Made by a program: the position numbers and the translations under genes. Below the pieces are notes generated by a model. It ran no database searches. It saw only the letters and a program-made list of their open reading frames with translations, and was not told the origin of the DNA. DNA of 64,000 nucleotides from Cruorifilaria tuberocauda (Eukaryota; Nematoda; Chromadorea; Rhabditida; Onchocercidae), in the NCBI GenBank assembly GCA_013365365.1, contig JABVXU010000066.1:124001-188000 (forward strand). Direction: 5' to 3'. Shown in pieces: positions 16,309-28,058 of this stretch (position 1 is its first letter; each line of letters begins with the position of its first letter).

Positions 16309-18413
16309 CGATCGCTTGCAATTGAATTTATGACAACTAGAAGAAAGGTAAACAGTTAAAATGGAACAAATTATTTGTGATATAGGTGCAAGTGGTTAAT
16401 AAAGAATTAAATCATCTTTCTTCCTATGAATTATGTTGCAATAAATTTCTACAAAATTGGAAAATTTCTTGTTAATTCAGCACCAATGATCGATTATGGT
16501 ATATAGCAAAGCTATAATTAGACAGCGCAATCTACATAAGATTACAGTTAAATGGTTAAATTGGTTGAATTTATAAAAAATTTAGATTGGTTAAATTAAA
16601 ATAAATTGATTAGGACAAGAGGATAAATTTATGATCCTCCAATTGACCGACATTATGATTCTATGATGACACTATTTATGAACATATCGATCAATTCCAA
16701 TAATTACATTTAAAGCAATTTTGATTGGATGAATGATATATATTATGATAAAAGAGCTTACCAGGTAGAATTGTAACTGATATATGGAATGACCAAAGAG
16801 AGCATCTGAAGTCATTACAGTGCATTCACTGCTTTAGCCTAAAAAACTAAATGAAAATAAAGAAACTGCTATTTCATTTTAAGCTGAGAAATGACAAGAA
16901 AGCATTCATTTCAGTTGATCTAACATTTTCATATGTGACCCATAAAGTAAGGTTCATCTAAAGTAATCGTTTTTCATACAGTAACCATTTCTTCTACAGT
17001 CTATTCCCTATTATTTTCCATGCCTCTTCACTTTCCTATAGTCTACGAACATTCCACCCTGCAATCCCATTCCTTGGTTACGATCCACAATTCTCACAAA
17101 ACTCTTAACCTTCATTAGCTCCGAACAGTTAACAATTCACTGAACAATCCAACCGCTCAACCTCTTCCCGGTTATCACCAGGAAGATTTCTACCGAACTG
17201 TTAGCTCTTATCAGTCTTGAAATACCGCTACTATGCAAATCGTCCATTTCATCCATTTGAAGAATGAAATTTGAATGAAAGAAATGAAAGAAAGTGCGCG
17301 CAATTGTCATTATCATTGTACGTGTACAGTTATCTGATAATAAGCGCTTAATATTGTTTTCTGATAATTTATTTCAATTCCTAAAACATCTACGATTTGA
17401 CAATCAAAATGAATAAATCAAGAATATACTGATGATAAAGAGGAATTTTTGAAATACTATTTACTTAGTACTTTCTTTCACTTCTCGAGTAATGTTTTTG
17501 AATAATTACTTATTTATCGAAGTATACTTTTTCTACAACTTTCAGCTTATATTATCAAATCTAAGTCTTTTACTTGAATAACTTCTTTCACGTTTTTTTT
17601 TTATTTATCGTTATATCGTTACGATACAAAAATATATCACAATATTTGCACAATTGATTAGTTAAGTTAAATCTTAAAATGTAATACATTGATGTTTTTT
17701 TAGATCTAAAATTGTATAGCAACAAAAAAAAATGCTGTAACTGAAAGGATTGAAGCAATAAAAGCTTTTGGATGTTTGGAAACTTATCATATCATATCAG
17801 TTGTAAGTAACAGAAAAAAGACAACTGACCTTTTGATTGAATTCTTTTCTTTTCGTCATTGTGTGCACTTATAATTACTCTTCAATTTCTTAATTGTCCG
17901 ATTAAAAAAAAAAAGCAATGATAAAAATTTTTCGTAAACAATTGATTTAATAAGTAATATTATTTAAATTTTTCCTATCAGCCTGAATTAAAAAATGATA
18001 AATTACAATTTTCTTATCAAATATTTTAAATTTTTAAGAAAATACATTTGAATGGTATCTATTCAATTATTTGACTTTACGTGAAAATTTCTGAAATATA
18101 TTTATCACTGATAAAAGTTAATAATTGAAATGAATATGTATTATTAAATTTTATTTTTTACAATTTTTCTTTTCTTTTTTTTCATCTAGTATAATGAGCA
18201 AAGTAAAATGAATGAATGGATATTTTAAAATATTGATTTCTTTTCTGCAATTCCAACAATTATACTTATACTTGTCAAAACTAATCTCTTTTCTTCTCTT
18301 CACAAAAATCCCTTATCCAACAATTTCTTTCTCTTCTTAAAAAACATTTTACCATAAAATACTATAATCTCCACAAATATAAACTATAAACTACAATCCC
18401 TATAATTGTAATT
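16309..18413. other. AT-rich region upstream of Sep15-like gene
   Basis: Probably includes the 5' exon and promoter of the Sep15-like gene. A minus-strand segment near 16763-16840 has an acceptor-like TTTTTTAG, two ATGs and a GTAAGC donor. The rest is AT-rich with homopolymer runs; no other gene was seen. Confidence 0.4.
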
Positions 18414-18623
18414 ATATGTTTGTCAATAGATGTGTATGTACGTGGGTGTGTATGTCCATATATGTGTATATATACATCTGTATGTGTATGTGTATGTGTG
18501 TGGGTGTATGTTTTTCTCTGTATGTTTGTATGAGTTGCAGATTTGTACTTGTGTTTATATGTAGGTATCCGTACGTCTGTGGATGCGTGGGTGTAAATGT
18601 AATGTCCATGTATGTGTATGGGT

Positions 18624-18660
<37 letters not shown>

Positions 18661-19063
18661 TCTATGTATGTAGGTATGAGTTGCAGATTTGTACTTGTGT
18701 TTATATGTAGGTATCCGTACGTATGTGGATGCGTGGGTGTAAATGTAATGTCCATCTATGTGTATGGGTGTGTGTGTGTGTGTGTGTGTGTTTTTCTATG
18801 TATGTAGGTATGTACGTATGTATGTATATGTTATACATCTGTATTTGTGTGTGCGTGTATGGGGGTGTACCCATGTGTATGGGCGGACGTGTAGGTGTAA
18901 GTATTGTGTCCATGTGTGTATTTCTTATGTGTATGTTTGTATTTTATATCTGTATCCATGTGTGTGCGGAGGTGTCCGTACGTGTATGGACGTGTAGGTG
19001 TAAGTGTATGTCTGTATGTGTGTTGTGTGTGTGTGTGTGTGTGTGGGTGTGTGTGTCATGTAC
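18414..19063. repeat. (TG)n-rich minisatellite with 146-bp higher-order unit
   Basis: About 650 bases dominated by TG/TATG on the plus strand. Inside it a longer unit repeats: the block beginning TGAGTTGCAGATTTGTAC starts at 18531 and again at 18677, a period of 146. Each copy contains a GTATCCGTACG segment, a CCAT segment and a pure (TG)n run. A third, partial copy begins near 18790. Open frames on both strands here (Cys/Val-rich or His/Thr-rich) are repeat artefacts. Confidence 0.9.
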
Positions 19064-19992
19064 ACATCGGTTTTAATTTATACGGAAGAAATGATGACAT
19101 CGTCATCTCACTAAATTGCTACCACTCCTCCTCCTCCTCTTCCATTGTCCTTCGGATCGTACGATCCTGTCCCATCGACCCCATTACTATTTTGTAATTA
19201 TAAAACGATTGGTGTCGGAAAAAAAGTTTTTTTTTTTTTATAAATTTTCTTCAATTTTAATTTTATTTCTTTTTTTAAAAATTTCTTCCATCATTTTTAC
19301 ATCAATTTTTATTATAATACTAATTAATTAATAGTACAATCCAATACGGTATAGTATTTAGCAATTTTTAAATCAAAACTGTAACTGTAAAAATTGTATG
19401 AACTGTAACTTTAACTGACTGTAAGAACTGTAAGAACTGATTTGTCATTTTGTTCTACAATCATTTGAATGTATTTTATTCGAATTTAAAAATTGCAAAC
19501 TATTACATATCATATTTCATAAAATTATCAGTTTTTTTTCTGTTTAATTTTTCCAATTTCATTTCTCTTCAAGAGTAAGTTATAAATGATTCAGGAATGA
19601 AAAAACGAGAAAGTAAATTAATGACATTTGTCCTTTTGTTTACTCATACAATTTCTCTTTTGCTCACATTATCATTTTTGTTTCTTCAGTAGTTTAAAAA
19701 TACATTTATTTTTGTGTCTAGAAAAAAAAGTTAGTTTTTTTTTTTTTGCAAGTGATAAAATGATTGTAATTTAATCTCTATATCGCTTAAAATGACGAAA
19801 GTGTTTAGAATTTATTACATTTCAAACTAAAATTCATTTCAGTTTTTGCTTTTGTTGATAAGAATAAATGGAAACGAATCGGAATATTAGTGAGTTGTTG
19901 TATTTTCTCGAATTCATATCATATCAAAAGATGAAGAAATATCAGTGAATTATATTAGTAATCTGAATTTGTATATTAATTAAAATTTAAGA
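19064..19992. other. Spacer with short ACTGTAA tandem repeats
   Basis: AT-rich sequence upstream of the dehydrogenase gene. At 19377-19440 a heptamer-like ACTGTAA/CTGTAAGA motif recurs six or seven times. No gene was seen. Confidence 0.5.
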
Positions 19993-22291
19993 ATGATTGA
20001 AATTGCAGAAGTGCTTGTTACCGGTGCATCAGGCTATATTGCCATACATTGTGTTCATCAACTTTTGAAGGAAAATTATACTGTACGTGGTACCGTACGT
20101 GACTTGAATAATCATTTCAAAATTGAACCATTGAAGCAGCTTGAAGGAGCTACCGAACGTTTGGAATTAGTTGAAGCGGATCTGGAAAGCGATCAAGGAT
20201 GGGAACAGTTCGTTTTTTTCTTTTCTTTCTACTGTTGATTCATATTTCATATTTAATTATTTGTTTGCTGGTGTACTCAATGCATGGATTTTTCTGTCAA
20301 TATCTCAGTAGTCGTTTCCTTATGCCTTTTTTCCGGGATACAGTACGAGAAATTCTTGATCTCTTCTTATTCTCTGTTCTTTTCGTTCAATCATAAATGT
20401 ATTTTTAATGTATACTCAAAAAATTATCACTTCCAAATTTCATTCATCATTTTCATTTCCGATAATTCTATGGTATTTCTTTAGAGCAACAACTGATTGT
20501 ACGTACGTTTTACACGTTGCCAGTCCATTTCCAATTATCACTGATGAATCAGTTATTTCAACCGCTGTAGACGGTACTCTGCGAGTACTACGAGCTGCCG
20601 CAAAATCATCAGTTAAAAAAGTTGTTCTTACCAGTTCCAGTGCTGCAATCAATGGTAGAAATTATCCAGATTACTGATCTTATTAATTAATCAACTAATA
20701 ATACAAAACAACGAAAGTAATTTCAATTAAGAAAAATATGGCAGAAAAGATTTCCAATGAATGATTTAAAGAAAATAAGGATATAGCAGAGAGATATCAT
20801 TAGGGATGTATCGATATCAATCTTGCTTGGAAATGATAAAATAAAAAGCTGTAACTTGTTTTCGTCTTTTACGCTATTTGATGGTAAATTTAAAATAATC
20901 AAAATATGAACTTGAGATTATTTTCCTTTTTTGCACTATTTGATAGCAAAAAAAAAAATGAAAATAATGCGAAAAAATGAGAAAAAAAAACAGAAGTATC
21001 GCATTATCAGTTTAGTAATATATTGCAGAAGGTCACACGGATATGACACGAACATTTACCGAAAATGATTGGAGTAATATCGATACGGGAAATGTGAATG
21101 ATTATATTAAGAGTAAAACACTTGCTGAAAAAGTTGCATGGGATTTTGCTCATAAGGAAGGTTGATTTTTTTGCTAGGAATTTTCTTGAAATTTGTTACA
21201 TTTGAACTATCATCCATTCTAATAATTGGATTGCAATTTTCGTTCGGAAATCACATCCGTATCATTGAATTACAATTTTCGTCTAAATATCGCAAATAGT
21301 CGTAGAAGAAACAAATTCAAGTTATTAATAATGAAAAGTTTTATTTCGTATTTATTTCTGTTACCGAACTATTTATCAGATTTCTTAAAAACAATAGTTG
21401 ATATTCGAAATCATCAAATTCCTTTTCAATTTTTAGATGTTAAATTCAAGTTAACTGTTATCAATCCGTCGCTTGTCGTTGGACCTCTTCTTCATAATGT
21501 ACAGGGAACGAGTGTCAATGTAAAAATTTCCTTAATAAAAATTTATAACGACTTAAATTCATTTTATTCAGTTTTTCCAACAATAATATATCATAACTAA
21601 AATTAATTGATTTTTTTTTGTTTTAGATAATACGTCGTTTCCTAAATCATGAAATTCCCGCAGTACCAACAGTTCAGTTTGGTTTAGTAGACGTACGTAA
21701 TGTAGCACAAGCACATATACGTGCAATGAGAGAACCTCGTAGCGATGGATTACGAATTTTACTGAGTTATCAGCCAAGTTTTTGGTTTATGGATATTGCT
21801 AATGTTCTTCGTCATGAATTCTCATCGCAAGGTTATACAGAAATTATTTTTTATTGTTGTCCTATCATTCATTATTGTTGCAATGAATTAATGGTGTTTT
21901 ATTATCAATTTTAGGTTATAGTATTCCAAGAATTACAGTGCCATATCCGATAGCATGGATTTATTCATTGTTTAGTAAGGAAGCAAGACAGCAAATACTA
22001 AATCGCTTTGGTAATGAAGTGCATTTCGATAATTCTCTCGTGAGTTAACATCATTATATTTTCATGGAATATGTTTGTTCATGGATTAATAATAAGCAAA
22101 AAATGAATGATATCTTCATTGATAATTGATTAGTAATAATCTAATTTTAGGCAAAAAAGATTCTTGGAATAGAATTTATAAATCCTAAAGAATCGATCAT
22201 TGCTATGGCATACGATATTATTGAGCGCGATATTGCACCAAAGCAAAAAAATTACCGAGGACCACCTGCAAAAATTTCTATAAATGCATGA
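19993..22291 (+). CDS. Extended SDR, dihydroflavonol-4-reductase-like NAD(P)H reductase
   Basis: A 356-residue extended short-chain dehydrogenase of the DFR/cinnamoyl-CoA/GRE2 group. These enzymes reduce aldehydes or ketones with NADPH; the substrate in nematodes is not known to me. Seven exons, all phases consistent: 19993-20207, 20485-20654, 21029-21160, 21437-21519, 21627-21831, 21915-22039 and 22151-22291. Seen: nucleotide-binding VLVTGASGYIA near the N-terminus, CTYVLHVASPFP, catalytic Ser region VVLTSSSAAIN, and the YIKSK (YxxxK) motif in NDYIKSKTLAEK. These are followed by VINPSLVVGP and VDVRNVAQAHIRAM, both typical of the family. There is no signal peptide or membrane anchor, so it is probably cytosolic. 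It stands alone between a minisatellite and a long empty region. Confidence 0.92.
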
Positions 22292-25200
22292 TATGATAAA
22301 AAAAAAAAAACTGAAATATAGCTTGAGGAATGTTCTCTTAAATTCAATAGTATTATTTTAACATTCATCTAATTAAATCTAGAATTGGTAGGTTATTTAA
22401 ATAGAAGCAAAAATTTTACCAAATTTCGTCAAACATATAAACCAAAAAATGGTACAGTTATCACCGTGTAAATTACAGTTTTATTCTCTTCAACTATTTG
22501 TCGTGTATAGATTATCTGAGATAGAAAGATATATCTATGATAGAAATGAATGAAGTAATCCAATTTCTTCTGTAATATTTTCAAATGTCGTTAAATTTCA
22601 TAATAATAATTTGCATAAGTTATATAATATTATTATGGTTTATTGAATTTTCACAAATGCTATATAGAACTGATCCATGATCATATTTTTATCAAGTGGA
22701 ATTTCAATAAGAGAGAAAATAAAATGAAAGTATAATAAGAAAAACGTAAGAAATTTTTGATGATATCATATTATAAACAATCGTTGAAAATACAGCAATT
22801 ATTGAAATTGTAAATTTTATACAGTGAACTTTTGACGTACCTATTTAAACCAATTGAATTTTCTATTTTTCGTTTCTTAACATTTCGCATGACAGAACAT
22901 ACACTAATATGTTGGAAATTCAAAATTTGAAATAAGCAATTATGTAGTAAAAGCATTGTAATATAATACTAAATTTTATTACAACGGAATAAAAAATCCA
23001 TTTAAAATTCGACAAATTCTTGACTGATCGATTTCTCGAAATACATATGAATTCCTAAATTGGTTAATTTCACCAAATTTTCAACTTCTGTGACACAATT
23101 TCCAGATTCAAATAGTACTTTTTCATATGTCCTATATTCGATCTTCCAATTTCAGTAGTCAAAACAGGAACTGCATAATTATTTCTCGATTATACAATAT
23201 AATAGAATGTGGGGATCATTAAATTTCAATCTTTTATTCATTTTCAAACATTTTTAATAACACGTTAATTTCAAAACAAGTTTTTTCTTTTACGAACATT
23301 TTATTCGACTTATAATTCTGCAGATATTTAATATTTTAAAATGTGATAGAGAGAGCAATATTAAAATTGTTGCCTTTTACATCGTTGCAACTTCTGAAGC
23401 TTTTAAATAAAAAAAGAATTACAAAAAAAAAAAAAAAGAAAAGACTAGCTTATTCAATTTTAAATTTTAGAATTTTGTGCAAACGATGAATATTTAATTA
23501 GCTCATTTGTCCTAAATCAATTTATCATTTATCAATCAGTATTACTTTAAAAACATGAATGAAACTTAATCAATACAAAATTTCATAAGTATTACTTGGT
23601 AGTATACTTTTTCATATATCCTGTATTTGGTCTTCCAATTTCAGTAGACATATATTACTCAATTGGATCACAATGATTTAAAGTATTTGATCACCTTTTT
23701 CTTTCTTATCACTACTGCTTATCAGTACTTATCGATTCTCAAGCATTATTTACATTAGTTTTTTTAGACGAAAAAGTGAAAGTAATATATTAAAATGTAC
23801 ACTTATAGCAATCTGTTCAAAGAATTAAAAATTTGAAACTTAAGTTTCAAATGAAGAAGAGATGACGATCCTATTAATTTCTTTTTGACAGCAAATTCAT
23901 TGATTTTCGACGATTGAGGCAATGTATAAGCTAAACAAATTAAGTTATCATCACCATATCAACAAATTTATTCGCAATCCCTTTTGCACTTTTATCACTG
24001 ACTGAGCCTAGGAGTAAGTCAGAAACGGAACTTTCTGTCAATTTTATCTAAATGAAGAAAATGAAATGAAAAGGTTGAAAATAGCGAACACGAATTTTTC
24101 AATCATCTTTTGCTCCTTATCACTTCTTCCTGATTCGTTGACATCTCGATATCACGGATTTGCTATCATCATTCCTGCTCGTTATCATCAATGAGATATC
24201 AATGAGAAAGATTAAAAAATAAAAGATGAATTTCATGCTAAGTAATCCACGCAAATCATTTGATCATATTTCTCTCCATTGAATCAATAATCACTTCTAA
24301 TCAATGATAACTCTTATCATGAAACTAAATAAATTCCACTTATTTGATAAAAAATTACTTTTAAACCTACTTAAATGAAATTAAAAAATTTTTCAAGCAG
24401 TAAGTTGTTGTTGTTATTGTTGTTGTTACCTTTGTGATCCGTGATACTATTATAAATTAATAAATGCATCTTGAGAATTAATTCTTCAGTTAATTTCTGA
24501 CGGTAGCCTTATGTTAGTGAAAAAATAACAAATCAAATATCACTCTAAAGAAGAAAAAATGAATGCTTATTGTACGATGGTGTGTTTACATTCACTCTTA
24601 ACTTTGTTTACCCTATACATTTTTAAATTTTTTCTTAATTTCAAACAAGAAAGAAAGCTTTCGTATCATTTACAAATAAAGAAGAAAACATTTCGAACGA
24701 TAACAATAATACTTATTAATGTAAAGAAAAAACATTAAAATATTTATTACTTCAATAAAAAAAAGTCCTTTAAAAGAATTTTCTACGCAAACAAATTTTT
24801 TTTTTAATTCCATAAGTTTTTTCTTTTTTTTTTTGTTGTAATTTTGATCACTTTGATAATTGTGTTATATGTTGGGAAAGTTTTCTCCCAAATATAAAAT
24901 TCAAAAATTATCAAATGATTTTGAAGTGAAATTGATTGCTTTGTTGAATTCAATGGAATAAATAATGATTGATGAATTAATAAGAAATATTAGAAGCATT
25001 CTGATCGAAATGAACTGAAATGATTTGAATTGCGTTAGGAAAAAACGGAAGTGATTACGGAAAATTGTAGTAGCGTTATTAGCTATTATTAACTTCGAAA
25101 AAAAAAAACCTTATTCCAGAAATCTGTTATTTCCTTTGGTCATGAAAATGACCCTAATTATCAGCTCACTTAAGAAAAGGCAATTTTGGTCATTTGATAA

Positions 25201-28058
25201 AATGAAAATGCATGGAAAGGTAATTGATGAAAGATTAAAGGTTATTTGACTATCAAAGGTAAGGAATTGATAAGAAATTAACATTTTTATCCTAGTTATT
25301 AAAAGTTTACTTGATATTGAACGGTGGATTAATCTCTCAGTGAAAAAGAAAAGACAAGCAAGAACAAAACGTAGCATAAAAATATTGTTACAATGTTATC
25401 GATCAATTTAGGATATTATTTAAATAAACATATTTCCTGATATTTTACAAAGATTTTGCATTTGAAATTTTATAACAACCAAGAAGGGAAAAGTATTTTA
25501 ATAAGTAAAGATCTGATTCACTCTAATAATATTTCCTTATAAGCTAATAGATTGATCAAATTTGAAAGAGAGAGTAATTGATATGAATCGCAATTATACG
25601 CCTCTGCACACGTGAAGTATTTTAACAGAAATAATTTTGAAATAAAAAGCATTATTGGACTTCTTTCCGTCATCATTTTTAACTTCCAACTTCCCTCATC
25701 AATTATTATTTTAAGATGATTTAATTCTGTATCCGACGGATAACAATCCTGATCCGGAAATTTGAACATTTCTTTGCAAGTATTCATTAATGCCACCTTA
25801 TAATGATGCTTTAAACCCTCTTCGTTCAGGTATATTCCACTTCATCAAAAAGCAGAAACCAAAAAACACATCGAATATAATCAATCCAAAATGACCCTCG
25901 AAATTTGTAATTTATCAATTTTCAGATGTGTCACTTTGTTTTTGATAGTTTATTACCGTTCAGGGACGAAAACATCTCAAAATAAGGATACAAATATAAG
26001 GAAAAATTGTAACCAACATGGGGCATTGATAAGATGCACAAATCATTTCAAACAACTGTAATGAGAATATAAAAGTAAAAAAAACATTTTAACATATATT
26101 GGGGAGGAAAACAAACGATTGAAGAGCAAAATAAAAATCAAACGTAATGAAAAAATAAACGCGAAGAAAAGAACATTATAAAAATAACATAAAAGGTATG
26201 CAGCTGATAAATTAATTGAAACATGAGACAACACCTAACAATATGTAGAGATTAAATGTAACTTTCGAATGAACGTAATATTTTAAAAAAAAGGTAAGAA
26301 ATTATTCCAGAGAATAATTCAAGAAAATAGAAACATTACCAAAAATCGAGACATATCAAAGAAAAAATACGCAAATGATATAGCATATCAGATCGTTTCC
26401 CTTGTAAAGTTGTAAAATTGTAAGAATGGAAGGAAAACGATTGGGAAATGGATTTACGATGGTATAAAAAAAACGAATTTTGAAAAGAAAGCGGAAATGT
26501 GTATGAGAAAAAGAATTTGCAGTTAAGATACTGGAAGAAAAAGCAAGATGTTAATAAATTGAACAAAGTCCTGAACAAAGTCTTCGAGAAGTGAACAACA
26601 CAGTGCCGCTATACGTTTAAAATTAACAAAAAAATCAACCAACAGAAAACACAAACAAATAATCAACCAGACGTTTAACATACACACATACGCACACACA
26701 TATTATATCCCATCATACAACAGGCGTTCGCATCTTTAAAAAAAATTCTTGCACAATAAAATGATAATCAATGTATTATTGAATAGAAAATTTATATATA
26801 AAAAAAAAACAAAAAAAGCATAGAGAGAGAGAGAGAGGGAAAAGAGAGCAAATAACAGTAGCACCCGTATAGCTTTGAAAAGTGGATTTTTGATCATAAT
26901 TGCGACATCATCATATATCATATCATATCAAATATCAGTAGCATGTTACATGCCGTTATAACACATACATATAATTTTACCAAAACAGGTCAATCATCAT
27001 AGAAGATAAATCCACACTTTTTAATAGGGATATGCTTTATAAAAGTACTTGTCAAGAAGATATCTTAAGAAAAAACTGACAGAAAAAGTCAGCAAAAACA
27101 AAGTACGCCAAAAATCATGGTTCTATATCAATGCAGACATTATCATCATTTTCACTTATCATTCGAAACAGTCATCAATTGCAACAAACGACCAAAACAT
27201 AGAATAAAAATGAACGCATGCACGAGGATGACCAGAAGGTAACAGCAATGAATAACGCAGTGTCAAAGTAATCATTTGAACAATCAATTTACCGGTGATA
27301 ACATTATTATCGTCACAAATCCAACAAGACATCTATACGGGCAGTGAGAAGGCTTACAGAGTATGACTGCAAAAATTCAATTAAAATAACTCAACTATCT
27401 CAAGTTATAACAATATACTGAAAATGCACGAACATAGCAATTTTAATTTTGAAAAAAAAAAAAGAAAAACAAATTATATAACATTCACCAAATGTTAGAG
27501 AAGAGGAACGTAAAAATAAAAAGCAATTTGAACAACGCATTTTTCGTGAATGATCGGATACAAAGCAATATAGCAATAGTTTTTCAAGAAGCACAGGACG
27601 ATTTCCCGAATATTCAAAACATATTTCAGCCACAAAAAACGAACCACCAACTGATGAAAAGGACGACCATGTGCCTATGAATGGTAAGAAGAAGGGAGAA
27701 ATGGCCTATTTTCTATCAAAAACTAAAATTGAATATGGTCTAAGTTCAAATAACAATGAAACAGAACAAACCTGGTTTAGCAAAAGCCAAATGTAGCAAA
27801 TGATTGAGTTTAGACTTTCAGCAATTCGTAAAGTATTCTTTAAAATAGTTCTCTTTATGAAAAAAAACTACAAAGCGAACACCATATATTCATCAAAACC
27901 ATGCATTATCCAACAGCAAACACTGTGTTGTACTTCTCGAAGAATTGAAGACCTGTTCCGATTTCAATGTACCAGATACGAAGGACTTAAGGAGATGAAG
28001 AATATCATAAATAATAAAGTAATAAAACATGCGAACTTCCAATTCTCAAATAACTGCT
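22292..28058. other. 5.8-kb AT-rich gene-poor region
   Basis: No frame with family resemblance on either strand. A 92-codon minus frame at 25518-25796 (MALMNTCKEMFKFPDQDCY...) has protein-like composition for about 40 residues but no splice context. The right end (from about 26,000) is likely 3' UTR or flank of the FUBP gene. A duplicated 43-bp element is listed separately. Confidence 0.5.
23116..23647. repeat. Dispersed 43-bp direct repeat, two copies
   Basis: Copies at 23116-23158 and 23605-23647, identical at 39 of 43 positions by eye. Each begins TACTTTTTCATAT and ends CTTCCAATTTCAGTAG. They lie in non-coding DNA 446 bases apart. Confidence 0.7.

Noticed and set aside
18412..19076. Several overlapping open frames on both strands, Cys/Val-rich or His/Thr-rich
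   Set aside because: They are translations of the (TG)n minisatellite; their composition follows the repeat and no splice or start context supports them.
25518..25796. 92-codon minus frame MALMNTCKEMFKFPDQDCY...
   Set aside because: Partly protein-like but no partner exon, splice site or family similarity; isolated in a gene desert.
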